Shown: in pieces, positions 25,292-34,829 of the stretch
Layout: every line of letters starts with the position of its first letter
Position numbering within the stretch: the first letter of the stretch is position 1
From: Thermogemmatispora carboxidivorans
GTDB lineage: Bacteria > Chloroflexota > Ktedonobacteria > Ktedonobacterales > Ktedonobacteraceae
NCBI RefSeq assembly: GCF_000702505.1
Contig: NZ_JNIM01000001.1
Coordinates: 1,302,001 to 1,366,000 of the forward strand
Length of the DNA: 64,000 nt
Direction: 5' to 3'
Notes under the pieces: model-generated
Database searches by the model: none
The model's input: the letters and a program-made list of their open reading frames with translations, nothing else
Told to the model about the DNA's origin: nothing
Program-made: the position numbers and the translations under genes

Positions 25292-26419
25292 TTAGCTGAG
25301 CTTAGGAGCCTGGGAAGAGGCCGTAGCCGGAAGCGGTCCCTGCTGCAGCGGCACTCCACTGTAGGTCAGGTCCTGGCTACCATACATGGCCAGCACCCCC
25401 TGATTCAGCTCATCCGGCAGGAGTGCGCGGAGCATTACTGTATAGTATAACCCTGTTGCTGGCTCGTAAAATTCCCCGCTTGGCTTTCCATGCAGCAGAT
25501 TGCCAATGGTGCGGCTCTGCTCGGGTGTGAGGAGCAAAGCTCGCTGTGGCGTCGTAAAGGTCAGGCAGCCTGAGTCAGCGTTGGGCCCTGTGATATCTTC
25601 GGGCACCGGACCGCACTCGAACTGGGCAAGCTGATGCAGCGTAAAGTCAGGTACATTCCAGGTTGGGATCGACTGGCTCAGATTGGGACTGAAGTCCTGG
25701 TGAACAAGCAGAGCTTTGCGCGCGGTGTCATAGGCTGTCGTCGACCCCTGGCTCACGGCTTCGTTGATTGCCGTGAGAGCCGCGCCCAGGCGCTGGTACT
25801 CGTCGAGATCCTGCTGGCTCTCCTGACGCTGCCCAAAGCTACTGTAGAGAAACTGGTAGTGTTGGTTATTCACGTTGAATTGGAGCAAGACCGCATCTTG
25901 GTCGGGTACCTCGTAGAACTGCTGGCGCTGAAAGGTCGGCAGCCCGTAGCTGCTCACCAGCGTGTGAAGCAATTGGCTGAGCTGCTCCTGACTAAGATGT
26001 CCTTGCCGCATCTGCAAGCCGGGGCCGAGAATATAGCTGCCATCGCCGTAGATGCTCAACTGCGGACTGAGGTCAAGCGTTCCCTCACGGCCCCCACCGC
26101 GGAAGGTTCGCAGCAAGACAGCCTCAGCACTACTATCGTAAATAATAGTGCCGTTATCAAGCTGGCGCAAGTGGGCCTGGCCTGCTACTGGCTCGCTCGT
26201 GTTGGATTCGCAGGCTGTCAGCAGGGCCAGCAACAAGAGTAGAAGCAAGCAGACGAGCTTGCCTTTCGGCCAAGGCCCTGGCGGCTTTGGCTGGCTATGA
26301 TACCGGTCTGAGCGGTGCTCATCAAAGTAGTGCCTGGGCCTCTCTCTGGCCCAGATCCCTGTCTTTGCCTGTTCCCTGATTGGGAGGCCAAAGCCCTGCT
26401 CGCAGTTCTCTCCGTTCAT
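25292..26419 (-). CDS. Membrane-anchored or lipoprotein-like protein with long cytoplasmic tail
   Basis: This 375-residue protein has a polar 54-residue N-terminus followed by a hydrophobic stretch (KLVCLLLLLLLALLTAC) ending in a lipobox-like LLTAC. The exterior begins ESNTSEPVAG and contains beta-rich sequence with no named domain. AGGAGAG lies at ideal spacing before ATG 26419, so the long N-terminus seems real and would be unusual for signal peptidase II. No in-frame start lies closer to the hydrophobic stretch. The function is unknown. Confidence 0.7.
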   Translation of the reverse strand: MNGENCEQGFGLPIREQAKTGIWARERPRHYFDEHRSDRYHSQPKPPGPWPKGKLVCLLLLLLLALLTACESNTSEPVAGQAHLRQLDNGTIIYDSSAEAVLLRTFRGGGREGTLDLSPQLSIYGDGSYILGPGLQMRQGHLSQEQLSQLLHTLVSSYGLPTFQRQQFYEVPDQDAVLLQFNVNNQHYQFLYSSFGQRQESQQDLDEYQRLGAALTAINEAVSQGSTTAYDTARKALLVHQDFSPNLSQSIPTWNVPDFTLHQLAQFECGPVPEDITGPNADSGCLTFTTPQRALLLTPEQSRTIGNLLHGKPSGEFYEPATGLYYTVMLRALLPDELNQGVLAMYGSQDLTYSGVPLQQGPLPATASSQAPKLS

Positions 26420-26484
26420 CTCTCCTCCCGTGCTCTTAGCCTCGCTGGTTCTTGCCTGGTAGTGGATGCTGCTGGGGACCTACG

Positions 26485-27366
26485 CTACGCGCGTCGCTGG
26501 GCTGAAAACCGGTAGCCGATCATCTTATAGATCAGGCGGGCTGCCAGAAAATCCGCGCGGATCTGACCGGGGATGGGGCAAAGCTCAACCACATCCAGGG
26601 CTACCACAGTTGTGCGCCGATAGATCTCACGCAACAACTCCAGCGTCTGGTACCAGCTCAATCCGCCTGGCTCTGGGGTGCCTACGGCGGGCATCTCGGC
26701 GGGATCGAGGGCATCCAAATCGAAGGTCAGATAGGTGTGCTCGCTCAGGCGTTCCCAGGGAATATGCCCCTGGCCGCGAGCGAGATCGCGGGCCCAGACA
26801 ATGGCTGCATCGGCCCCGTTGCGTAGGAAATCCATCTCCTCTGCGCTGATGCTGCGAATGCCGATTTCAAGCACGGGTATTCCCAGCTCTAGCACCCGCC
26901 TGGCGATGCAGGCGTGTGAGAGGGGAGACCCCTCGTATTCAGCGCGGAGATCGCCATGCGCATCAATATGAATAACTGTCAGGTCGGGGAAAAACTCGCG
27001 CGCCACGGCAATTGGCTCAAGGGACAGCGAATGCTCGCCGCCGATCACCAGAGGAAACTGGCCCCGTGCTAGAACCTCACGTACAGCTTGGCCAGTCAGC
27101 TTCAGCGCGCTGGCGTGGTCTAGTCCCCGGTAATCCAGCGCCGGGCGGGTGTAAATGCCCACCTCTTCAAGCGGGCTGCTCTCTAGCTCCTCATCGTAGA
27201 GTTCTAGCTGGCTGGAGGCATTCAGGATGGCCTGGGGACCGTGGCGCGTCCCTGGCACATATGAGACGGTGTATTCAAGCGGCGCTGGAATGATAGTCAC
27301 CCGCGCCTTGTCAGGATGGCTATGCTGTGGCTCGTCTAGAAACTGCCTGATGATAGGCTCTCTCAT
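26485..27366 (-). CDS. speB: Agmatinase/ureohydrolase family
   Basis: This 293-residue manganese ureohydrolase is best described as an agmatinase, making putrescine and urea. The metal-binding segments are all present: GGEHSL, VIHIDAHGDLR, SHAC and TFDLDALDP, plus GTPEPGGLSW. Length is normal. Closely related enzymes act on guanidinobutyrate or other guanidino compounds, so the substrate is not certain. AGAGGAGG lies 14 bases before the ATG. Confidence 0.85.
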   Translation of the reverse strand: MREPIIRQFLDEPQHSHPDKARVTIIPAPLEYTVSYVPGTRHGPQAILNASSQLELYDEELESSPLEEVGIYTRPALDYRGLDHASALKLTGQAVREVLARGQFPLVIGGEHSLSLEPIAVAREFFPDLTVIHIDAHGDLRAEYEGSPLSHACIARRVLELGIPVLEIGIRSISAEEMDFLRNGADAAIVWARDLARGQGHIPWERLSEHTYLTFDLDALDPAEMPAVGTPEPGGLSWYQTLELLREIYRRTTVVALDVVELCPIPGQIRADFLAARLIYKMIGYRFSAQRRA

Positions 27367-27489
27367 GAGAAAAAAGCAACCTCCTCTCGCATCTACGCAC
27401 CGTCTTGTACTCTATCATAACCGGCTCTTCCTGCCCAGCTCTCAGGACTCTTCTCTTGGCGTTTCGATTGCGGTCCCAGGGCCCTCGGG

Positions 27490-29439
27490 TCAGGGAAGTG
27501 TGAGACTGAAGCGCGTGATCGAAAAGCGGGCATGGGGTCCGGTTACCAGCAGGCCCGCCCTGCCCCCACTGTAGCCGCCGCGATCGCTCACGCTCTGGGT
27601 TGGAGTATTGAAGTCCAGGGGAAGCGCATTGATGCGAGCCGTGAAGGTATCTCCTCGTACGCTGATTTCCAGGGTATCGGGGGCGTGAGAACGGGGCGAG
27701 TAGGTCCCGCTCACCAGTACTAAGGGAGTACCGGGCTCAGCTGTGTGGGCGTCAAACTTCCAGAGAGCGTAGTGACCAGCGCCGTCGATGACCAGGGCAT
27801 AACAGGAAACGTAATTTCCTTCGGGGTGGAGGCGGAAAGCCAGGCCATACCAATTCTCTTCCCCGCCTGCCAGGCGCTGCATCTCGACCTGAAGTGTGAA
27901 GTTGGTCGGCAGGCTGCCTATGGCCTGGGGATAGGGGAAGTAGTAGGTGGCTGGCGGCGTCTGGTCGATGGTGATCAGATACTGGCCATTGCCGATGGCT
28001 GTACTGAATGCGGGAGCGCTGACGGTCCAGCGCTGTTGATTGTTCTGGAAGGTATCCGTAAAGGGCCGAGCCACGGCCTCGGCAGCGGGGTCTGATGTGC
28101 TCACGGACGGCAACCAGTTGCTCAACTGGCCTTGCATGAGGGTGGCCGCGATAAGAAGGAGGAGCACCAGCCCGCCGAGAGTGAAGGAAAGCCAGCGATG
28201 GTGCCCGAGCTGACCTTGTCGAGAGGCGGGCAGAGTCTGAGGACTGGAGGCGGTGCCCATGCTGGCCCTGGCGGGTCTGAGCACTGAAGTGAGGGCAGAG
28301 GTCGCAACGGGCGGTGTCTCTGTCTGGTCCGGAGCAGAGGTAGTCTGGACTGGAGCCGCCAGCTCGCTGGCCTGAGCTGCTGCAAGCTCAAGAGCGCTGG
28401 CTCTGTTTGACTGAGTGGACGTCCGCTCTGCATCCCGCTCGTGGCTCGGGAAAGAAATGGTCGTGCTCTCTCGCGAGAGCAGGAGATCCAGAGCATGAGC
28501 CAGGTCTGCTGCTGACTGAAATCGCTCAGCAGGGGCCTTGGCCAGGGCGTGGGCAGTAATGTGGGCCAGCTCTTCTGAGACAACTGGATTGAGCGTCCGG
28601 GCGTCTGGGGCTGGGCGATGAACATGTTGATAGAGCAGCCCCAGAGTGCTATCGGCCTCGAAGGGAGGATGCCCCGTCACCATCTGAAAAAGAACCACAC
28701 CCAGGGCATAGATATCCGTGCGTGCGTCGACTGGGAGCCGCTTGATCTGCTCTGGAGCCATATAGGCTGCCGTGCCGATGAGTTCACCTGCACTGGTGAG
28801 CTGTGGGCGCTCCAGCTCTGGCTGTGTTGGCTCACCCTCTTCTTCGCCCTGACTGAGCGGGGGCGGCCCGTCTCTACGAGCTGCCGAGAGAGTGCGTCGA
28901 TCGAGCAATTTGGCAATCCCAAAGTCGGAGAGCAAGATCTCGCGCTGCGGGCTGCTGGTCAAGAGCATGTTCTGCGGTTTCACGTCGCGATGGACGATCC
29001 CCCGTTCGTGGGCCAGATGCAAAGCGCGGGCCAGGTCGCGGGCGTAGCGCATGGCTAGGAGCGGGTCAAGAGGGCGGCGGTCGCGCAGGGTGCCGCCGCC
29101 GACGTACTGCATAACCAGGTAAGGGATAGTTCCGAGCTGGCCAAGATCTGCTTCGCCGAAGTCGTAGACGGCTACGATGTGAGGATGCTCCAGGCTGGCG
29201 ATCAACTGAGCCTCCTGCTCGAAGCGGGCGGTGAAGCCGGGGCGTGCTGCCACCTCCGGGCGAATGATCTTGATAGCCACATCGCGCCGCAGCCGTGAAT
29301 GGTAAGCCTTATAGACTCGCGCCATTGCTCCTTCACCGAGCTTGCGCTCAATCAGATAGGCGCCGAGCCGCTGCCCAATCAATGCGTCGCTATCCATCAT
29401 CTTGTCTGCTTTTGCTAGAAAGATCGCTCCTTCCTGCAT
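27490..29439 (-). CDS. Transmembrane Ser/Thr protein kinase with beta-sandwich exterior
   Basis: This 649-residue kinase has all active residues: LGEGAMARVY loop, VAIK lysine K57, HRD aspartate D152, DFG 172-174 and APE 228-230. A linker rich in S, T, A and P (325-410) leads to a membrane helix (418-436). The exterior domain (FTLQVEMQRL...YALVIDG...GHYALWKFD...SFRHS-like pattern) resembles concanavalin/LamG-type beta sandwiches that bind sugars. It probably senses an extracellular ligand. The start could also be ATG 29400 or 29397. The next reverse-strand gene upstream encodes a zinc-ribbon membrane protein. Confidence 0.88.
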   Translation of the reverse strand: MQEGAIFLAKADKMMDSDALIGQRLGAYLIERKLGEGAMARVYKAYHSRLRRDVAIKIIRPEVAARPGFTARFEQEAQLIASLEHPHIVAVYDFGEADLGQLGTIPYLVMQYVGGGTLRDRRPLDPLLAMRYARDLARALHLAHERGIVHRDVKPQNMLLTSSPQREILLSDFGIAKLLDRRTLSAARRDGPPPLSQGEEEGEPTQPELERPQLTSAGELIGTAAYMAPEQIKRLPVDARTDIYALGVVLFQMVTGHPPFEADSTLGLLYQHVHRPAPDARTLNPVVSEELAHITAHALAKAPAERFQSAADLAHALDLLLSRESTTISFPSHERDAERTSTQSNRASALELAAAQASELAAPVQTTSAPDQTETPPVATSALTSVLRPARASMGTASSPQTLPASRQGQLGHHRWLSFTLGGLVLLLLIAATLMQGQLSNWLPSVSTSDPAAEAVARPFTDTFQNNQQRWTVSAPAFSTAIGNGQYLITIDQTPPATYYFPYPQAIGSLPTNFTLQVEMQRLAGGEENWYGLAFRLHPEGNYVSCYALVIDGAGHYALWKFDAHTAEPGTPLVLVSGTYSPRSHAPDTLEISVRGDTFTARINALPLDFNTPTQSVSDRGGYSGGRAGLLVTGPHARFSITRFSLTLP

Positions 29440-29525
29440 GCTCGACGGACATCGTGATCTGTTCGTGGGCAGACCACGAGACTGGGGTCCCTCTGAAGCA
29501 TGTCCCCCGTTTGGCTTCCTGCATA

Positions 29526-31781
29526 TCAGGAAACACTAGGGGTGCAGCTCCAACTGACCTTGATGCTATTGGCTGGCCCCTCGAAGAGAAGCAGAGCGGA
29601 AGATGGGCAGGTCTTGGTAGGAATCGATACCTGGATCGATACCGTCTGGCCGGGGGGCAGGGTCCCGGCGGCGGGGGTAAACGTGATGCCGCTGATGCCG
29701 CTACTGGAGCTGCTCCAGTTCAGCGCAGCGGCGTTCTCACTTGCCGCCCCGATAGTTACCAGACACTGCCAGCTGGCCTCTGAACTGGAAAGCTGACAAT
29801 CTCTATTTGCCTGAAGCGTGCCCGACTCCGGCGAGTCCAAAGTCAGCGCTGGGGCGGGCTGGACCGTCAGTGTTACAGGGATGGTGAGCTGGCTCTGCCC
29901 GCTGCTCAGGAGAATCTGCCCCTGGTAGCTTCCCGCTGCGAGATTGGTTTGCAGGCTGCTCACGGAGACCCTAATCGAGGTTGAGCGGTTCGCGTTGAGT
30001 GTGCCGCTGTTGCTGCTGAGATGCAGCCAGACCTGCTTTGTCTCCAGTTGCAGGGTTGCTGACCAGCTCTCCAGGCCGCTGCAGCTCTGGATGGTCAGGG
30101 TCTGAGGCGCCGGGTCGCTGGTGGAGGCCACAGCCGTGAAGCTGAGCGAGGTAGGCGAGACGCTCAGGCAAGGCTTAACTACGATCAGAGTCACCTGCAG
30201 GACCTGGGCCGGATGGCCGGCGTCGTCACTGAAGCTGATCTCCGTGCTGTAGCGGCCCGCCGCCAGGGTGCCGACGCTTGCACTGAGGCTAAGCTGCTCT
30301 TCGCCAGGCGCGGCCAGCAGACCCGAGGTGGTGCTCATAGAGAGCCAGGGGGCTTGCTGGCTATCCCAGCTCGCCGTCCAGCCGACGGCGCCAGTGCCAG
30401 AGGCGCAGAGGGTGATGTTTTGTTCAACAGGCGCGCTATAGCCAGCACTCAGCGGACCGAACGTCACGGCTGAGGGATTCACACAGCTCAGCCCCCCAGT
30501 GGGTGGGGGTGCCGTTGCTGTAGCGCTTGACGTCGCGGTCGCCGTTGGCGAGCTGCTTGGACTGACCTCCACTGTTGGGGTTGGACTGCTGGTAGTCGAA
30601 GGCGTCGGACTGGCTCGCACGATGGTAAAGGTCAGGCTTGCGCTGCGCGAGGTCAGAGCCTCTTGGGCCTGGATCGAGTGCTGACCCAATGGCCATGCCG
30701 GATCGATGGTCAGCGTGGCATCGAAAGTCCCGTCTCCCCTTGTCTGTAGGCTATTCCCTTCCAGCGCCTGCCAGGCCAGCGTCGCCGGATCAAACAGCTC
30801 AGCCGCAACGATGCCTTGTTGTGGCCGCTGTTGCGGGGTCATATGGCTGCTGAAGTGCAAGGGAAGATGGCGATCAAGTGTCAGGGTCACCGTGCTACCG
30901 GGCAGGAAATGGGAGCCGTGCAAGTGCAGCAAACCACCTGGGGTCACGGTCGAGCTGCCGGAGAGCAAGGCGAGCGTGGGCGACCAGATAGTAAAGGCCG
31001 CAGCCACAGTGCTGCTCGTAATCAGTAAAGCGGCGCAGAAGGCGACCAGGGCCAGTGTCAGCCATGCCGGTGGCCCGCTGCTCGGGCGAGCGAGCGGCTG
31101 CCAGGAACGGCGAGAGGCAGACGAGCTGGTTGCGGGGAGAACAGCGGGGGCCACGGGCTGCTCAGCTGGCGGCTGGAAACTGGTAATCTCCTCACCGTGA
31201 CCCGAAGCTTTAGGGCTGCGGGGGGGTCTACCGCGCACATAGGGCACGGGAGCTGGCGGGTTGCCCTGGACATGGGGCACCTGACCCCGATTGGCTACCA
31301 GCTGCTCCCCGCCTGGCAGCGGCAGAGGCAGAATCCAGGTCCGACGGCGCCGAGGCTCTTCTTCCTCCTGAGCCGCCCGGTTGTCCTGTTGAGCGACAAA
31401 GGTAGCCTCTGCGGAAGGTGAAGGGCCTAACCCTCCCTTCTCGTCTGCCAGGGTAGAGGTAGGGGACTCTGGGATCGTCTGCCACCAGTCTGAGATTGTC
31501 TCACCTTCTGAAGAGCTGGGTGGAGCAACATCACCTGATTCCTGTTCCAGCGGCAGTGGCAACGTTGCTTCATCCTGCCTCTCTTGCTCTTCCTCCTCCC
31601 TACCTTCACCGGCAGAGTTCTGAACTGAACCAGACGCGGCGCTGGACGGCTGCTTCATCAAAATATCGTTCCTGGCCTGGAGTGGTTGGGTTGGCTCCTC
31701 GGCGGGCAGAGGCTGCCCGCAGTGTCCACAGGATCTGGCATGATCTGGCAGCTTCGTGCCACAATAGTTGCAGGCGCGCAT
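29526..31781 (-). CDS. Zinc-ribbon membrane protein with Ig-like extracellular repeats
   Basis: In this 751-residue protein a zinc ribbon (Cys4, 7, 18, 21) is followed by a disordered acidic and proline-rich stretch, then a membrane helix (about 240-264). The exterior holds an IPT-like segment (VTPGGLLHLHGSHFLPGSTVTLTLD). An S/T/P-rich stalk follows (near 400-435), then at least two repeats with the pattern CLSVSP.SLSF...P..QTLTI..C and W...LSL.S.SGTL, like BACON or abnormal-spindle Ig-like modules. AGGAGGG lies at ideal spacing. It follows the same plan as the proteins at 19391 and 62328. Confidence 0.78.
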   Translation of the reverse strand: MRACNYCGTKLPDHARSCGHCGQPLPAEEPTQPLQARNDILMKQPSSAASGSVQNSAGEGREEEEQERQDEATLPLPLEQESGDVAPPSSSEGETISDWWQTIPESPTSTLADEKGGLGPSPSAEATFVAQQDNRAAQEEEEPRRRRTWILPLPLPGGEQLVANRGQVPHVQGNPPAPVPYVRGRPPRSPKASGHGEEITSFQPPAEQPVAPAVLPATSSSASRRSWQPLARPSSGPPAWLTLALVAFCAALLITSSTVAAAFTIWSPTLALLSGSSTVTPGGLLHLHGSHFLPGSTVTLTLDRHLPLHFSSHMTPQQRPQQGIVAAELFDPATLAWQALEGNSLQTRGDGTFDATLTIDPAWPLGQHSIQAQEALTSRSASLTFTIVRASPTPSTTSSPTPTVEVSPSSSPTATATSSATATAPPPTGGLSCVNPSAVTFGPLSAGYSAPVEQNITLCASGTGAVGWTASWDSQQAPWLSMSTTSGLLAAPGEEQLSLSASVGTLAAGRYSTEISFSDDAGHPAQVLQVTLIVVKPCLSVSPTSLSFTAVASTSDPAPQTLTIQSCSGLESWSATLQLETKQVWLHLSSNSGTLNANRSTSIRVSVSSLQTNLAAGSYQGQILLSSGQSQLTIPVTLTVQPAPALTLDSPESGTLQANRDCQLSSSEASWQCLVTIGAASENAAALNWSSSSSGISGITFTPAAGTLPPGQTVSIQVSIPTKTCPSSALLLFEGPANSIKVSWSCTPSVS

Positions 31782-32046
31782 TGCGACCCTCCTGCGCAGC
31801 GTAATCGCTCTCGTGCTCGGAGAAACTGTGTCTAGTCTACCATAGTCCGTCGTAAATAGGGAGTCTGCAAATTCTTCCTGAGAAATCTGCGGCAGTCGAT
31901 GAGAAAGACTACGAGAAGAAAATCGCAGCGCCAGGTGATTCCCCGGCCTTCAGAAGTGCTCTGACGGTGCAGAAGTGAGCGCCTGGTTGGCTGAGTGGAC
32001 GTTACGAAATATTCACCGAACGTGACGAAAGGAGTCGAGAAAGGGG

Positions 32047-33351
32047 ATGTGGACGAGAAATGTGCGATTGCAGGAGCAGGCGGAGCAACTCAGCAGCGGT
32101 CGCCGGGACCTGATGAGCGCTATTGAGGAAGCCTGTGACTGGGTGGAGCAGGCCGAACCCGAGCTGGCCGCTCTCTTGCCCGAGGAAGGAAGACGCGAGC
32201 GGCTGCGCAGAGAGGCCGTCGGCCTGCAACAACGTTATCCTGATCCAGCAGAGCGGCCACCGCTCTATGGGATCTTGTTTGCTGTCAAGGACCTCTTCCA
32301 TGTGCATGGCTTCCCGACGCGAGCTGGTTCCCAGCTCCCGGCGGAGGTCCTCACTGGGCCGCAGGCCAGCAGCGTGGCCCTGCTGCGCGAAGCGGGGGCG
32401 CTCGTGCTTGGCAAGGCCGTCAGCGCTGAATTCGCCTATTTCGAGCCGGGGCCAACGCGCAACCCGCTGAATCCCCTCCATACGCCGGGTGGCTCCAGCA
32501 GCGGCTCGGCGGCAGCGGTGGCTGCCGGTTACTGTCCGCTCGCCCTTGGAACTCAGACTATCGGCTCGGTCCTGCGTCCGGCGGCCTTTTGTGGCGTTGT
32601 AGGCTTCAAACCCACCTTCGGGCGCATCTCTGCCGATGGTCTGGTGCTTTGTGCCCCTTCCCTCGACACTGTGGGTCTGTTGACCCAGGACATCACGGAT
32701 CTGCTTCGGGTGGTGCCCCTGCTCTGTCGTGGCTGGCGCGGCTTCCTCTCTGCCCTCCCTCCTCCTGTGCTGGGGGTGCCCGAAGGTCCGTATCTTGACC
32801 AGGTCTCCCCAGAGGGGCGGCGTGCCTTTGAGGAGCAGCTGGCTCGCCTTCAGCAAGCGGGCTATCGCCTCAAGCGCGTGCCTGCCTTGCAAGATATTGC
32901 CTCTGTCAATCAGCGCCATCTGCGTCTGGTCCATGCCGAGATGGCTCGGGTGCACGCGCGTTGGTTTGAGCGCTATGCGGCCCTCTACCGCCCGCTGACG
33001 GCGGCTGCCATTCGCGAAGGCGCGACCATCGGCATTCAAGAGCTTTTAGAGGCGCGGGCAGGGCGTGAGATCTTACGCACGGAGTTACAGACCCTGATGG
33101 CGCGTGAGGGCATTGATCTCTGGCTGGCTCCAGCGGCCCCTGGCCCGGCTCCCCAGGGCCTGCAGACAACCGGCAGTGGCCTCATGAACTTGCCCTGGAC
33201 TCAGGCCGGTCTGCCTGCTTTGAGCTTACCAGCGGGCCTGGCGGAGAATGGCCTACCACTCGGCCTGCAGTGTGTGGCTGGTTGGATGCGCGATGAAGAG
33301 CTGCTGGCCTGGGCCAGCGCGCTGGCGGCTGTGCTCACAGAGCAGACCTGA
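32047..33351 (+). CDS. Amidase-signature enzyme
   Basis: This 434-residue enzyme is of the amidase signature family. The Ser-cisSer-Lys triad is visible: K81 in FAVKDLF, the glycine/serine loop TPGGSSSGSAAAVAAG (147-161) and nucleophile S174 in TQTIGSV. It hydrolyses an amide, possibly a small nitrogen compound, but related enzymes range from allophanate hydrolase to GatA. It is not GatA, being too short and lacking neighbours. GAGAAAGGGG precedes the ATG. The 265-base divergent gap upstream shows no clear promoter. Confidence 0.88.
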   Translation: MWTRNVRLQEQAEQLSSGRRDLMSAIEEACDWVEQAEPELAALLPEEGRRERLRREAVGLQQRYPDPAERPPLYGILFAVKDLFHVHGFPTRAGSQLPAEVLTGPQASSVALLREAGALVLGKAVSAEFAYFEPGPTRNPLNPLHTPGGSSSGSAAAVAAGYCPLALGTQTIGSVLRPAAFCGVVGFKPTFGRISADGLVLCAPSLDTVGLLTQDITDLLRVVPLLCRGWRGFLSALPPPVLGVPEGPYLDQVSPEGRRAFEEQLARLQQAGYRLKRVPALQDIASVNQRHLRLVHAEMARVHARWFERYAALYRPLTAAAIREGATIGIQELLEARAGREILRTELQTLMAREGIDLWLAPAAPGPAPQGLQTTGSGLMNLPWTQAGLPALSLPAGLAENGLPLGLQCVAGWMRDEELLAWASALAAVLTEQT

Positions 33352-33431
33352 TGTTTACCTGCTCCTGTCTACTCGGGTTCCCAGCCTTCGGTTGGCGCAG
33401 TGGGCCGGCGCAGACCAGCAGCTCTCTCTAC

Positions 33432-34382
33432 TTACGGGCCGCTGAGGACACAGCTACCGCTCTGGTTGCTCCATTCCTCCTGCACAAGGTAGCGATGGCC
33501 GTTCCAGGTGACGTTACCCCCGTCGGGGCCTGGCGATCCAAACTCCCAGGAGCACTTGTCGCCGATTTCGCTCCCCTGGCTATCGTACCAGGCGTTGAGT
33601 AGCGGGTCTGTGGCCCCTTCCATCTGCTCGTGGGAGGTCACATTAATGCTGCTCTCGGCGTCGCTATCGTGGTTAGGCGAGGAGGGAACACCACAGGCCT
33701 CGGGATCGCTGCCCGTATAGGGAATGACGGCATAGATGATCTCCTTATCGAAGTAGCCATGATAGGCACAAAAGCTAGAGAAACTGCAGTAGCTGTTATA
33801 GCAGATGTTTTCGCCACGGGCCGTGAAGACAAAGAACATACTGGCGAGCGAGGCAGTCCAGCCCTGGATCTGCAGCGCCCGTCTGATCTCGTCCTGGATC
33901 TGGGTGTCGCTCAGGGTCGAGGAAGGGTATGGGCGGTGGTCGATCCAGGACCCGCCGAAGCTGGCGCCACTGGGAACCTGACCGCTGCTCTCACCGTATT
34001 GTGCATTGTTGTGATAGAGCGCAGAGCTACCCACATCCCGGAAGTAGCGCTCGATCAGCTGATGATAGCCTGCACTGACCTGGGAGCCAGCAGGTTCCCA
34101 GAAGATGGCGTAAGCCGTCATTGTATGGCTCATCACTGGGCCATCGTGGTAAAGCAGGTTCTGGTTGGCAGCCTGCGGCCTGGTAATCCGGCTGGAACGT
34201 GTTCCCAGCGGGTGCCAGCCACTGAGGGTGTGAGCGGCGCTCATGCTGGCCGAAGGAGCAAGCGGACACACCGAGCCGATGCTCAGCCAGATTCCCAGAG
34301 CGCCGCAGGCGCTGAGCAGCCTGAGCAGATGAGAAGACCAACAGCGCCGGACGGTACGATGTTGCATAATGCTAGCAAACAA
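33432..34382 (-). CDS. Secreted EXORDIUM-like protein
   Basis: This 316-residue exported protein has a signal-type hydrophobic segment at the N-terminus (LLRLLSACGALGIWLSIGSV). The mature part has LLYHDGPVMSHTMTAYAIFWEPAG, as in the phosphate-induced/EXORDIUM-like family of plants and soil bacteria. It also has cysteine pairs (ICYNSYCSF) and SHEQMEGATDPLLNAWYD, which carries an HExxE-type motif. I start at TTG 34382 because GAGGAGG lies seven bases upstream; ATG 34367 is the alternative. The frame to 34565 is probably not translated. Molecular function is unknown. Confidence 0.65.
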   Translation of the reverse strand: MFASIMQHRTVRRCWSSHLLRLLSACGALGIWLSIGSVCPLAPSASMSAAHTLSGWHPLGTRSSRITRPQAANQNLLYHDGPVMSHTMTAYAIFWEPAGSQVSAGYHQLIERYFRDVGSSALYHNNAQYGESSGQVPSGASFGGSWIDHRPYPSSTLSDTQIQDEIRRALQIQGWTASLASMFFVFTARGENICYNSYCSFSSFCAYHGYFDKEIIYAVIPYTGSDPEACGVPSSPNHDSDAESSINVTSHEQMEGATDPLLNAWYDSQGSEIGDKCSWEFGSPGPDGGNVTWNGHRYLVQEEWSNQSGSCVLSGP

Positions 34383-34829
34383 TATTGTTCCTCCTCTTCC
34401 TGTTCCTGCTGCAATGGAGGTGGCTTGATCCTGAACATCTGAGCTGGCGGATGAGCGAGCAGGCGAGTGAATGCTGCTTAGGGGATGAGTGTACCCTGAG
34501 AAGCTGTGTGACTGCTTCGTCTGGCCTTTAGGCACTGGCAAGGGTGCCTGCCGGGTGACGGCCATCTGCCTTACGCCCGGCTCTCTTAGACAAGATTGGC
34601 GCTGCTGGAAAAGTCTTCATCTGGCGGCAGGCTCAGAGTGATCTGCCAGGGACTGCAGCGGTGGGCGTTTCTGCTAGAAGCAGTCGCTGTTAAAGGCCCC
34701 CATCATCTTGCCCGCCAGGGGCACGGGCAAGCAAAGCAACGGGCCGATAGAGGCGACCAGGGCTGGTGATCGCGTGCTGCTCTGGTCTGGCTTTCAATCT
34801 AATCAGCCTTTCTCATCAGGAGGTAGGGT
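34383..34829. other. Divergent intergenic region
   Basis: The 447 bases between the secreted-protein gene and the MuiA-family gene contain an out-of-frame extension of the former and no clear promoter, RNA or repeat. Confidence 0.4.

Noticed and set aside
33630-34442. 270-codon forward frame opposite the secreted EXORDIUM-like gene
   Set aside because: No ribosome site or domain; the reverse frame has a signal peptide and family match.
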